Origin: OM182 bacterium MED-G28 | GTDB taxonomy: Bacteria; Pseudomonadota; Gammaproteobacteria; Pseudomonadales; Pseudohongiellaceae | Reading direction: 5' to 3' | Length of the DNA stretch: 64,000 nt | Assembly: GCA_002457215.1 (NCBI GenBank) | Contig: NTJZ01000013.1 | Coordinates: 27,453 to 91,452, forward strand | Shown here: piece after piece, positions 54,398-62,383 of the stretch | Numbering within the stretch: position 1 is the first letter of the stretch | How the letters are laid out: each line of letters begins with the position of its first letter | Notes under the pieces: generated by a model | Database searches by the model: none | What the model was told of the DNA's origin: nothing | What the model saw: the letters and a program-made list of their open reading frames with translations, nothing else | Program-made: the position numbers and the translations under genes

Positions 54398-54823
54398 ATG
54401 AATGCCAAGGAAAAAATAAAAGTAGTTGATGCAAGCAAAGTCGAAATCGACACAAAATGCCGGAAATGCACTCAGTCAATTTGCTGCAATTCCATCAACC
54501 AAAAGATTAAAGCGCCTAAAACGAAAGAAGATTTCGATCATCTTCTTTGGCAAATTTCTCATGAGGGTATAAGTGTGTTTAAGGATTCCGATGGTTGGTT
54601 CTTGCACATCCTTACCCATTGTAGCCATTTGCTACCTGGCGGTGTTTGTAGTATCTATGACAGTCGACCCTGGGTTTGCCGAGAGTACACCAATGATTAC
54701 TGTGAATTTGATGAGTCTATTGAAGAAGCCAGCGAATATTGGTTTTCTAGCCATAAGCAATTGGAAAAATACTGTCGCAAGCGTTTTAAAAAATGGAAAA
54801 AACGCTTTGAAATTTATGAATAG
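54398..54823 (+). CDS. YkgJ-family cysteine-cluster protein
   Basis: 141-aa cytosolic protein. Cysteine cluster of the YkgJ (CxxCxxCC) family: CRKCTQSICC (22-31), then CSHLLPGGVCSIYDSRPWVC (72-91) with two further Cys near YTNDYCEFD and LEKYC. Such proteins likely bind zinc or an iron-sulfur cluster; the biological role is not established. The next gene starts inside its last codons (8-nt overlap). Confidence 0.85.
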   Translation: MNAKEKIKVVDASKVEIDTKCRKCTQSICCNSINQKIKAPKTKEDFDHLLWQISHEGISVFKDSDGWFLHILTHCSHLLPGGVCSIYDSRPWVCREYTNDYCEFDESIEEASEYWFSSHKQLEKYCRKRFKKWKKRFEIYE

Positions 54824-55484
54824 GCGTTCGAACTTAAGTTGCCAATGCTTAATTCTAAGCATTGGAGCACTATTATTATCTCCACTAAGTTTTTCACCGC
54901 TCTTAGCCCAGGAAATTAGTCTGGAATCACGCATTCAATCTGCCAATGAATCTCTGGCTACACTCGATAATCAAGCACGGGCCTGTTTGAATATATTTGA
55001 ACAAGGCGATAGTAATACAACTGCTTACCGTTGCGATGATTTCATCCAATCTGTAGATGGCACATTGCTAGAGAATTATTTAACTCATTGCGAAGCATTA
55101 AAAACCTGGCGAGAAGAATTTATAACTAGTGAAAGTACTAACAGCAATTTTAGTGCTGATGACGCTGTGACTAATCTACGATTACTTAGCGGAATAGAAT
55201 TAGTCTGCGGAGAAAATGCTTTACGGAAACGTACTGAATATGTCTTTAGCGCTTTTAGTTTACTCCAAGGAGAGCAATCCCAAAATCGTTCTTCAACGTT
55301 AGGCAATCGATATTTAAAGGAATTTGAACAAGAACAATTGCTAAATACAGAACGCCGACGTTTACAGAGCTCAGTATTAGAGCAGCAACAGCGGAGACGC
55401 TTAGAAACGAATCAACAGTTAAGAAATCTTGAAAACGAATTGCTAAGACAGCAAATCATTCGACGACCCTTGCCGGGCAATTAG
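54816..55484 (+). CDS. Secreted coiled-coil protein of unknown function
   Basis: 222 aa from the ATG at 54816, which overlaps the YkgJ stop (ATGAATAG). Signal peptide ending LLAQ (about 33). The same frame stays open upstream to 54573 inside the YkgJ gene, but that part is not coding. Four Cys (ACLNI, YRCDD, THCEA, LVCGE) could form two disulfides. The C-terminal 70 residues (LNTERRRLQSSVLEQQQRR...) are a Gln/Arg-rich helical coiled coil. Family not recognised. Translationally coupled to YkgJ. Confidence 0.7.
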   Translation: MNRRSNLSCQCLILSIGALLLSPLSFSPLLAQEISLESRIQSANESLATLDNQARACLNIFEQGDSNTTAYRCDDFIQSVDGTLLENYLTHCEALKTWREEFITSESTNSNFSADDAVTNLRLLSGIELVCGENALRKRTEYVFSAFSLLQGEQSQNRSSTLGNRYLKEFEQEQLLNTERRRLQSSVLEQQQRRRLETNQQLRNLENELLRQQIIRRPLPGN

Positions 55485-55502
55485 TCTTTAAAGTTAGCTC
55501 AA

Positions 55503-56675
55503 TTAGTGAAGGACCAGGAAATTTCCATCAGGAAAAGCAACAGCAGCTGGAAAACTGTAGTCATCTATTCTAATTTCTTCAGCTAACTCGAACCCCGTGT
55601 TAAAGCCTTCCTTATCAACGATACGCATATTCATTCGCCCGCCACGGGCATGGCTAATAGCCTCTCCCCAAGCAACAAGACGATCCCCTTCCTTATTGAT
55701 TGCTATTGTGGGGTTTTTCTGACGCGTTTCTAGGTAAGGCTCAGCGAGCTTGGCAATGACTTCTTGATTTCTTAAATTCAGTTGAACAATTCTACTTTCC
55801 GTTTCAAACGCCAACCATAATTGACCGTCTTCTCCTCTGACTATGTCGTTAGTACTCAACGGACAATAAGAAGCGTCCCACTTTTGCAATTCACGCATTG
55901 AGCCATAGGAAGCGCCGGATAACTCTTTATCTGTACTAGTAACAGTCAACAACTGCATATGGCGGCCAATGCCGTCAATTGCAGAGCGATAGGCAACTAA
56001 CAGGTCATTATCGTTGAGATATTCCGCCGCCAACGAACAACAGGCACAGGCACCAAGGTCAGGGTTGCTAATCGACGCTTCTTGACCAAAGCTGACCCCT
56101 GAATCATGAGAAAATCTGGCAAACATAGTGCGTTGATGTTCAAGACTTAGATCTCCGGCGCCCCAAATAATTGCAACTTGCGAGCCAATAGCAGCTATAT
56201 CTCCACCAGCGTCTATGCCTTCTATATTAATTTGAACAATAGAACGCTGCCGTTCAAACGAGGTTCGCTCAGGATTGCTTCGACTATAGATAAATTCTGA
56301 AGAGCGGGGGTAATACCAGAGCACGTGAATTCGGCCATCATCCGTAATCGCCATCGATGCGCGAGCGATGGAGAAAGTCTGCATAGCAAAAGCATCACTG
56401 GAAACTTTTACTGGCAGACCGAATTGACCTGATTCGACGTTGTACTGGCGATAATATAAATTTCCCTCTCGCGCGGCAGGTGTATTAATGCGTTTTTTGA
56501 AATACAGCAGGTGGACGCCGCCTTGATTATCAACACTTAGGCGAGGTTGCAACCCCCCATCTGGAGTGCTCTGAATTACAACCTCAGCCGCATTCGCAAG
56601 ACCCCAGAACCCAAAGACTAATAGACAAACCCCAAGAGCTGGAGCTATAGAAAACTGTTGAAATTTCGATAACAT
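55503..56675 (-). CDS. Secreted sialidase-like (BNR) propeller protein
   Basis: 390 aa from the ATG at 56675; the longer frame would spoil the signal peptide (ends GLANA). Asp-box-like and BNR features: VDNQGGVHLLYF, ITDDGRIHVLWYY, ARFSHDSGVSFGQ (a good Asp-box) and RLVAWGEAI. Six-bladed sialidase/BNR propeller with no clear sialidase active-site triad, so a binding protein or an exo-sialidase-like enzyme. A CACC pair (DLGACACCSLAAEYL) is unusual within a propeller blade. Converges with the coiled-coil protein gene. Confidence 0.78.
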   Translation of the reverse strand: MLSKFQQFSIAPALGVCLLVFGFWGLANAAEVVIQSTPDGGLQPRLSVDNQGGVHLLYFKKRINTPAAREGNLYYRQYNVESGQFGLPVKVSSDAFAMQTFSIARASMAITDDGRIHVLWYYPRSSEFIYSRSNPERTSFERQRSIVQINIEGIDAGGDIAAIGSQVAIIWGAGDLSLEHQRTMFARFSHDSGVSFGQEASISNPDLGACACCSLAAEYLNDNDLLVAYRSAIDGIGRHMQLLTVTSTDKELSGASYGSMRELQKWDASYCPLSTNDIVRGEDGQLWLAFETESRIVQLNLRNQEVIAKLAEPYLETRQKNPTIAINKEGDRLVAWGEAISHARGGRMNMRIVDKEGFNTGFELAEEIRIDDYSFPAAVAFPDGNFLVLH

Positions 56676-56849
56676 AGATTGTTTTCTTGCCTGCCAAGAC
56701 CGGCACAAAAGTGGATTAAAAACGCGTTTTCAGGCAGACTTTACAGCCTTTAACGAGCATAGCCTCAATATAATAGCAGTTGCAGGATACTGAACTAAAG
56801 CTAAACCCATTCGAGCCGTCTCGAATACACAAAATTGCGGGTTAATTTA

Positions 56850-57368
56850 ATGACTAATCAAAATTTAAAGTTTCTATGTGTCAGCTTGACAACCCTTCTA
56901 CTTGCTGGGCTTGCCGCATGCTCCCCGGAAAGTGAAATTGAAGAGGCAATCGCAGCTGATGCGACTTACAACACCTCTTTGAATGTTCAAGAACTTATGG
57001 CTTTAGTTCTGGAGCCTGCGTCGGACATCCTTTGGGATTCAGGGGGATGGGTTGTTGATGCTTCCGGCTATGAAGAACTCTATCCCACAACTGACGATGG
57101 ATGGGAATATGTTCGCGCACAGGCAGCTATAGTTGTTGAATCTGGCAATATGTTAGCGCTCCCTGGACGAGCAGAAGATAATGACGCATGGATGATTTAT
57201 TCAGAAGGATTGAGCGAAGCTGGCATGTTGGCTATGGAGGCAGCAAGGACTCAAAATGAAGAAGATTTCTTCCAAGCTGGGGCGCAACTATATAGCGTCT
57301 GTACCGCATGTCATCAAGCCTACAATCCAGACATTAATAATCGCTTTGTTGACGGTGAAGCTGACTAA
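56850..57368 (+). CDS. Cytochrome c'-like lipoprotein
   Basis: 172 aa from the ATG at 56850. Lipobox AAC (LLAGLAACS). All-helical body with a single heme motif CTACH about 18 residues before the C-terminus, the placement seen in cytochrome c' and c556 rather than in ordinary cytochrome c. Likely a heme-binding periplasmic electron or gas-binding protein. Followed 5 nt later by the HupE-like gene. Confidence 0.82.
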   Translation: MTNQNLKFLCVSLTTLLLAGLAACSPESEIEEAIAADATYNTSLNVQELMALVLEPASDILWDSGGWVVDASGYEELYPTTDDGWEYVRAQAAIVVESGNMLALPGRAEDNDAWMIYSEGLSEAGMLAMEAARTQNEEDFFQAGAQLYSVCTACHQAYNPDINNRFVDGEAD

Positions 57369-57373
57369 TTACG

Positions 57374-58087
57374 ATGGGTAATCTAAATCCTAGACAACAG
57401 TTGCTGCTTAAAACCCTGGCAACGGGTTTCTTGACGCTTTTCACCCTAAAAGCATTTGGACACACGATAGAAGGTTCAGACGCAAACTTCGTACAAGCTA
57501 TTGACGGCCCCGCGGTCTTTCCATTTATGTATTTGGGCGCCAAACACATGGTCACGGGTTATGATCATCTATTGTTTTTAGTCGGCGTGATTTTTTTCTT
57601 ATACCGGCCAAAACATGTCGTTCAATACGTCACTCTATTTGCCATTGGTCACAGTATCACGTTGCTCTTAGGTGTTCTCGCCGACTTACAAGTCAATGCT
57701 TACATTATTGATGCGATCATCGGCTTATCGATCGTTTATAAGGCATTTGAAAACATCGGCGGATTTAAACGACTCCTCGGTTTTGAGCCAAACACAAAAA
57801 TTGCAGTTTTCGTATTTGGCCTTTTTCATGGACTAGGGCTAGCGACTAAATTGCAAGAATTTACAATTTCAGACAACGGTTTGGTAACAAACATTGTCAG
57901 TTTTAATATCGGTGTTGAAATAGGGCAGATACTTGCTTTATCTGCTGTGTTTATTCTTTTGAGCATCTGGCGCACTAACACAAGTTATATCCGCCATGCC
58001 TTCACCACCAATACCGCGCTTATGACTGGCGGCTTCCTGCTAGCTGGTTATCAAATGAGCGCTTACCTGCTATTACCTCCCTTCTAG
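57374..58087 (+). CDS. HupE/UreJ-family membrane protein
   Basis: 237 aa. Signal-like N-terminus then about six membrane segments. HupE/UreJ signature HMVTGYDHLLFLVGVIFF (near 56-73) with His and Asp-His, and AIGHSITLLL and GLFHGLGLA with conserved His. Family members are thought to move nickel or cobalt, but distant members occur without urease or hydrogenase. No such genes are here, so the metal, if any, is unknown. 5 nt after the cytochrome c' gene. Confidence 0.85.
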   Translation: MGNLNPRQQLLLKTLATGFLTLFTLKAFGHTIEGSDANFVQAIDGPAVFPFMYLGAKHMVTGYDHLLFLVGVIFFLYRPKHVVQYVTLFAIGHSITLLLGVLADLQVNAYIIDAIIGLSIVYKAFENIGGFKRLLGFEPNTKIAVFVFGLFHGLGLATKLQEFTISDNGLVTNIVSFNIGVEIGQILALSAVFILLSIWRTNTSYIRHAFTTNTALMTGGFLLAGYQMSAYLLLPPF

Positions 58088-58100
58088 ATTAGGAGCGCTC

Positions 58101-58682
58101 GTGACTGAACCAACTACCAACCAAGCAACTACTCAAGCACCATCATCCAGAAATATCTTAATAGCGACTGGCATCTCTTTCGTTGTGGGATTATTGGTAC
58201 TTCTGGTGGCAATATTACCAGCGGAATTCGGTGCGGATCCCCTGGGTACTGGAGACCTACTCGGTCTAACTGCCCTTTCAAGATCAGAAACTCCATTTGA
58301 AGAACAAGTAGAAATGCATCGTACCGACTATGTCGAATTTGAATTGGGGCCCTTTCAATCAGTGGAATACAAATACACTATGGATTTGGATGCGCCCATG
58401 GTCTTCACTTGGACCTCAGATTCCGAAGTTTATTTTGACATGCACGCGGAACCGGCGGGGCTCGGCGAAGAGTATGCAGAAAGCTTTGAACAAGGAGATG
58501 CGGAAAGTCGCACTGGATCATTTCACGCACCTTTTGCGGGCATCCATGGCTGGTTCTGGGAGAACCGGAGTGGCCGCACAGTAGTGGTGCGCCTGCATGC
58601 ATCAGGATTTTTTGTGGATTCGACTGTTTTTCGGGACGGTGGAGATTACTCGAGAGCCATAGCACCAATCGCTGAGAGCTAA
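58101..58682 (+). CDS. Single-span membrane protein with periplasmic domain
   Basis: 193 aa. One transmembrane helix (about 18-41), then a soluble domain facing the periplasm with FELGPFQSVEYKYTMDLDAPM, FTWTSDSEVYFDMHAEP and HGWFWENRSGRTVVVRLHASGFF, beta-rich. I do not recognise a named family; such anchors occur beside HupE-like genes. GTG start, AGGAG upstream, 13 nt after the HupE-like gene. Third gene of the operon. Confidence 0.72.
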   Translation: MTEPTTNQATTQAPSSRNILIATGISFVVGLLVLLVAILPAEFGADPLGTGDLLGLTALSRSETPFEEQVEMHRTDYVEFELGPFQSVEYKYTMDLDAPMVFTWTSDSEVYFDMHAEPAGLGEEYAESFEQGDAESRTGSFHAPFAGIHGWFWENRSGRTVVVRLHASGFFVDSTVFRDGGDYSRAIAPIAES

Positions 58683-59131
58683 ATGCCTTGGTAATTGAGT
58701 AAGCACACCCTAATGTTGCATGACCATTATTTCTATTCAAGCACATTACAATTCCATTGCTCTAAAAAGCTTCGTTTTTATAATGCAATCATGCAATTTT
58801 TGGCAATCTGCTAACACTAACCTCTCTCCCTATGAAAAGCTAAGATTGTCCCTCTGAAGCTTTATTCAATTCGCAGCGATATTAGTTTTTGCTTATACAG
58901 CTTATAACTTCTGCAAATTATTTCTCAATGTGATTCTATCTCAACAATCAAACAAGGCAGTTTTATTAGCCTTGTGGGGCAGCATGAAAGCAAGCCGTCA
59001 GCAGAAAATTGGAAAAAATGCAGTTGAACTCACGCTAGAGTGTTTGAAAATGAACCACTCTTCAGGCATAAAAAAACCCGACACTTACGTGCCAGGTTTT
59101 TTAAAATACATCTTACTAAATTTATTTAAAT
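58683..59131. other. Intergenic stretch with one terminator
   Basis: 449 bp, convergent. The only strong element is the minus-strand terminator at 59070-59102. A weak CAAGGC/GCCTTG inverted repeat (58953-58974) has no T-run. No gene supported. Confidence 0.5.
59070..59102 (-). terminator. Rho-independent terminator for the DUF6152 gene
   Basis: On the minus strand a 14-bp stem (AAAAAACCTGGCAC / GTGTCGGGTTTTTT, two G-U pairs) with a GTAA tetraloop and a T-run. The two G-U pairs fix the orientation; on the plus strand they would be A-C mismatches. Confidence 0.85.
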
Positions 59132-59590
59132 CTAGTTTTGTCCCGGCTCAGAAGCATCCGAACCATCACGAGGGGCACCAGTACCTGAAGAACCCATAAA
59201 CAACTTACGTCCATCTGGGAAGGTTATGTCACGACCGTTAGCACGGCAGGTCGGCTCACACAAGCGGTCCTTACTCTGGTATCCAGTCACAACGATATCT
59301 TGTCCTAACTCCAAAGAGTTTCGATTGATACCACGACGCAGAAGAGTATTCGGCGTGCCGCCCTCAACCATCCAAGGACCAGGGTCACGAGTAGCCTCTG
59401 GATCATTATTTTCCAAATGAATCCAGGTATGTGGGTTAATCCACTCAACGCGAGTAATCGGACCACCTAGACGCACCGGTAGGTTCGCATCAAATTCAGC
59501 AGAAAACGCATGATGCGCAGTTGCCGGAGGCTTAATGGCAACAACACCTACTGCGGTTACAGCTGCTAAAGCCAGTAATTTAATCTTCAT
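59132..59590 (-). CDS. DUF6152 secreted protein
   Basis: 152 aa from the ATG at 59590, which starts the signal peptide (MKIKLLALAAVTAV... to ATAHH). DUF6152 marks: HHAFSAEFD right after the signal, RVEWINPHTWIHLE and EGGTPNTLLRRG, plus CEPTC and DGRKLFMG. Small beta-barrel-like periplasmic protein of unknown function. It is often next to CHEGN-type genes in my recollection, and here paralogue 4 lies 178 bp away on the same strand. The longer frame to 59626 is not needed. Confidence 0.85.
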   Translation of the reverse strand: MKIKLLALAAVTAVGVVAIKPPATAHHAFSAEFDANLPVRLGGPITRVEWINPHTWIHLENNDPEATRDPGPWMVEGGTPNTLLRRGINRNSLELGQDIVVTGYQSKDRLCEPTCRANGRDITFPDGRKLFMGSSGTGAPRDGSDASEPGQN

Positions 59591-59705
59591 ATAGTTACAC
59601 CCCATTGTTATCTTAATTCTAAGCATTCTGACGACGATTTCCGTACTCTCCCCTCGCCCAGAATGCTAAATATCGGTTAAGCGGACAGCATCCCGCATTT
59701 TATAC

Positions 59706-59756
59706 AAGGGCCCACTGAATTTCCAAGTAGAAATACGTTAAATAGGGCCCTTTTTT
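59706..59756 (+). terminator. GC-rich hairpin with T-run
   Basis: AAGGGCCC (59706-59713) pairs with GGGCCCTT (59745-59752), an inner ATTTC/GAAAT stem, then T-run to 59756 on the plus strand. It lies just after the stop of the minus gene at 59769 and could end that transcript less efficiently; no plus-strand gene is close upstream. Confidence 0.6.
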
Positions 59757-59768
59757 AGCTAAATGCCT

Positions 59769-60671
59769 CTAGAAACCAAGTTCGCTCTCTCTACCCTTAC
59801 GATATCGACCGTACATGAGTTCTTCTACAAATTCGACACATTTAAATTGTGGAAGCTCGTAACCTTCTTCGAGGCGACGATACAGGGGTAGTTTAATCGA
59901 CCATGGACGCTCAAAGGTCTGAGGATCCTCCATAGTCGCTTCATATTCAATGACGTTTTCAGAAACCAATGTCCAACGTTCAGTGACTTTCATCTCATAG
60001 CTGTGAAAATTACCTGATCGGTCAAACCATGTGCGATCATCTTGTCCGGTGACTTCCACTACCCAAGTATCTCCATCCCAGTATCCATAGGACTGTCCCA
60101 TCCAGGAATCTATAGGGGCTGGGCCTGGATCTTCCAAAAATACGTTCCGAACAGAACCAGCGAATGAATAAGCAATAAAGAAAGCGCTTTCGCTCTGAAA
60201 AATCTGAAATGGATGTGGCTGGTAATTAGCCCTAGGAACACCAGGCATATAGCACTTGATTTCAGGGTCTCGGGTCAGCCAGTTTTCGCGATTTTCGTCC
60301 CGTCTCGCCAACATTTCAGGCTTGTAAGGAATGGTGCCACCTTCCACAACTCCAAAGCTAGCTGGAACTGCACCTACCGCACCTAGAGCAACTACCTCTG
60401 GCCCTGGCACAGGGACAAAATCGCCAGGCACCAGGTGGTAAGCTGCTTTTGGAGGCGCAGCCTCAACATTATCATTAGCATTCATTAGCGCTTGCCAAAT
60501 GCCATTAAAATCCGGCTTTCCGCTGGGAGTCCGTGGAATATCATTACCAGGCGCTTCAGCCGCTGAGGCCACCTGCGCTGGTTGAGATTGAGATTCGCTA
60601 GATGTGTTTTCAGCAGGTGAACAACCTGCGACGAATACTGCGATTGCTATAAGCAGCCATTGAATCTTCAT
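59769..60671 (-). CDS. CHEGN-family lipoprotein, divergent (paralogue 4)
   Basis: 300 aa from the ATG at 60671. Lipobox VAGC (Cys16), so membrane-anchored unlike the other three. Shares PDFNGIWQAL, QIFQSESAFFIAYS, WMGQSYGYWDGDTWVVEVTG and the PWSIKLPLYRR block, but the C-terminal motif is QFKCVEFVEE instead of ACHEGN: the Cys is kept, the His-Glu-Gly-Asn is not. Function unknown. Operon with DUF6152 possible. Confidence 0.72.
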   Translation of the reverse strand: MKIQWLLIAIAVFVAGCSPAENTSSESQSQPAQVASAAEAPGNDIPRTPSGKPDFNGIWQALMNANDNVEAAPPKAAYHLVPGDFVPVPGPEVVALGAVGAVPASFGVVEGGTIPYKPEMLARRDENRENWLTRDPEIKCYMPGVPRANYQPHPFQIFQSESAFFIAYSFAGSVRNVFLEDPGPAPIDSWMGQSYGYWDGDTWVVEVTGQDDRTWFDRSGNFHSYEMKVTERWTLVSENVIEYEATMEDPQTFERPWSIKLPLYRRLEEGYELPQFKCVEFVEELMYGRYRKGRESELGF

Positions 60672-61165
60672 GTTTCTACCTTTTGCTTTAATTAGTATTA
60701 CTACTCGGTATTGTGAGATCAATGATATAACCATAAATAACCTCGTATTGTCTAGGATTCAGGCTTATTGTACCGAGGACTGAGACCACCCATTTCCGAC
60801 TTGAAAAAGGTCCTGAATTTCGTTCCTTATTAGCCATATACTCCACTATTCGGCGCCATTTTCGTCTGGAACCAGAAAGCGCCTCTCTCAAATCTGAGCA
60901 GGATTTAATCGGGGGCAATTTGTGACATTTCGCAACGCTGAACATTATTACGAGCAGCTGTTTGAATTACTGCATTCATTCCACCCCAATTCTTGAGCTC
61001 CTTGTCACTGTGATTCTCTCAATAATCGAACTATTGTCTGAAGAATAGAGTTATCCGATGAGCGATGAAAACATTACTAGGAAGATATTGGGTGAGATAT
61101 TCAGGGCATAAAGATCTCTATTGCTCTAACGTTTTCTCTTAGCAGTTTTTACATTAACCAATTTA
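60672..61165. other. Intergenic stretch, nothing supported
   Basis: 494 bp between the acyltransferase gene and paralogue 4. A minus-strand 85-codon frame (60688-60945) has no ribosome site, domain or signal and overlaps nothing useful, so I do not call it. No terminator with a T-run seen. Confidence 0.45.
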
Positions 61166-62335
61166 TTAATGGCTGACTGATTCTCTTGTTTTATCCAACT
61201 TGTGATAGAGAAACTTGCGCATAGGTGTTTCTGCCCATTTGTAGATAAGGTGAGACATACCGAGCAAAACAAAAACAAGTAAAAAAAGATGCACCGGAAA
61301 TGGCATCGATTGAGGCAAAATATCCCAGAACTGCATCATCTCCATGAGCGGCCAATGAAAACAATAAAGGACATAGCTAATACCCCCGGCCCACAAGCAA
61401 AATTTGTAAGCCACTCCCCGGGGGTACCAATGAGAGCGTGCCATAGCAAACACTAATAAGGTAACGGTGGGAACGGCAAGAAAAAACATGCTGTACTGAT
61501 AGGGCACAAAGTTTTCACCAATGATATTGATTGCGACGTAGACGAGCATGAAAAGAAACAAAGGTAGGAGATTCGATTTTCTATCGGTCGTTAACGCAGG
61601 CATTAGCGCGAAGGCCTTAAACAGCAACATGCCGAATATAAACTCCAAACCCCGGATAGCTGGATTCGTATAAACCGTTACATTCAGGTTCATTACGTCG
61701 TACCGTTCAACGTCAGGAAGAAAATATTGAATCAAGCCAAACTGCAGCGCATAACCAATGATAAACGCGATTATGATTCGACGCATTGTATTTACTGGCT
61801 TCAACAAAAAGAGAAGAATCGGGAATGCAAGGTAAAAATAAATCTCTAATACCAGAGACCACAATGGACCATTAAACACTAGTTTCAGAGTTTCAATGCT
61901 ACTTATCGATTGGGTGAACGTTAAATGCCGAATAGTTGCAAGAGTCCAGAAACTGTTGTCTTTTTCTTGTGGCAAATCATAGGAAATTTCAAACGGGCGT
62001 CGCACTTCTGTAAAAAACTGATCGCCGAGTGCACTAAATCCGATAACTACAAAAAGTGCCGATACTAATACCGCTAAGAAGTAAACGGGATAGATTCTAA
62101 TAAATCGATGAACATAAAAACGCTTATAATCTTCAACGGAATCAAGGCTAGGATAATTGTAAGCGATGATGAAACCGCTCAAGACAAAGAACCATGAAAG
62201 AGCAGTAGTGCCGAACGAACCATAGATTACGAAATGACCAAAAAGTATTTCGTAGTGAACAAGAACAACAAAGAGCGCCGCAATAAGCCGAAACATATCC
62301 AGAATAGGAATGATTTGCTTATTGCTAACACTCAT
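61166..62335 (-). CDS. Acyltransferase family 3 membrane protein
   Basis: 389 aa with about ten membrane segments. Acyltransferase-3 (OafA/NodX type) start: LDMFRLIAALFVVLVHYEI with the conserved His, then ALSWFFVLSGFIIAYNY and FYVHRFIRIYPVYF. Transfers acyl groups (often acetyl) to sugars or other envelope molecules, with acyl-CoA as donor. Target unknown. It lies 48 bp after the GMC oxidoreductase gene on the same strand. Confidence 0.9.
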   Translation of the reverse strand: MSVSNKQIIPILDMFRLIAALFVVLVHYEILFGHFVIYGSFGTTALSWFFVLSGFIIAYNYPSLDSVEDYKRFYVHRFIRIYPVYFLAVLVSALFVVIGFSALGDQFFTEVRRPFEISYDLPQEKDNSFWTLATIRHLTFTQSISSIETLKLVFNGPLWSLVLEIYFYLAFPILLFLLKPVNTMRRIIIAFIIGYALQFGLIQYFLPDVERYDVMNLNVTVYTNPAIRGLEFIFGMLLFKAFALMPALTTDRKSNLLPLFLFMLVYVAINIIGENFVPYQYSMFFLAVPTVTLLVFAMARSHWYPRGVAYKFCLWAGGISYVLYCFHWPLMEMMQFWDILPQSMPFPVHLFLLVFVLLGMSHLIYKWAETPMRKFLYHKLDKTRESVSH

Positions 62336-62383
62336 AGAGAAAAACTACTGCAGTTGAATTGCTGAACAATTATAACCGTTGAT

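Noticed and set aside
54573..54815. Upstream in-frame extension of the coiled-coil gene
   Set aside because: Runs out of phase through the YkgJ gene; the ATG at 54816 gives a clean signal peptide and a normal coupling overlap.
58930..59199. 89-codon plus-strand frame
   Set aside because: Crosses a terminator and the 3' end of the DUF6152 gene; no recognisable features.
60688..60945. 85-codon minus-strand frame
   Set aside because: No ribosome site, signal or known motif; it sits in the leader of the CHEGN lipoprotein gene.
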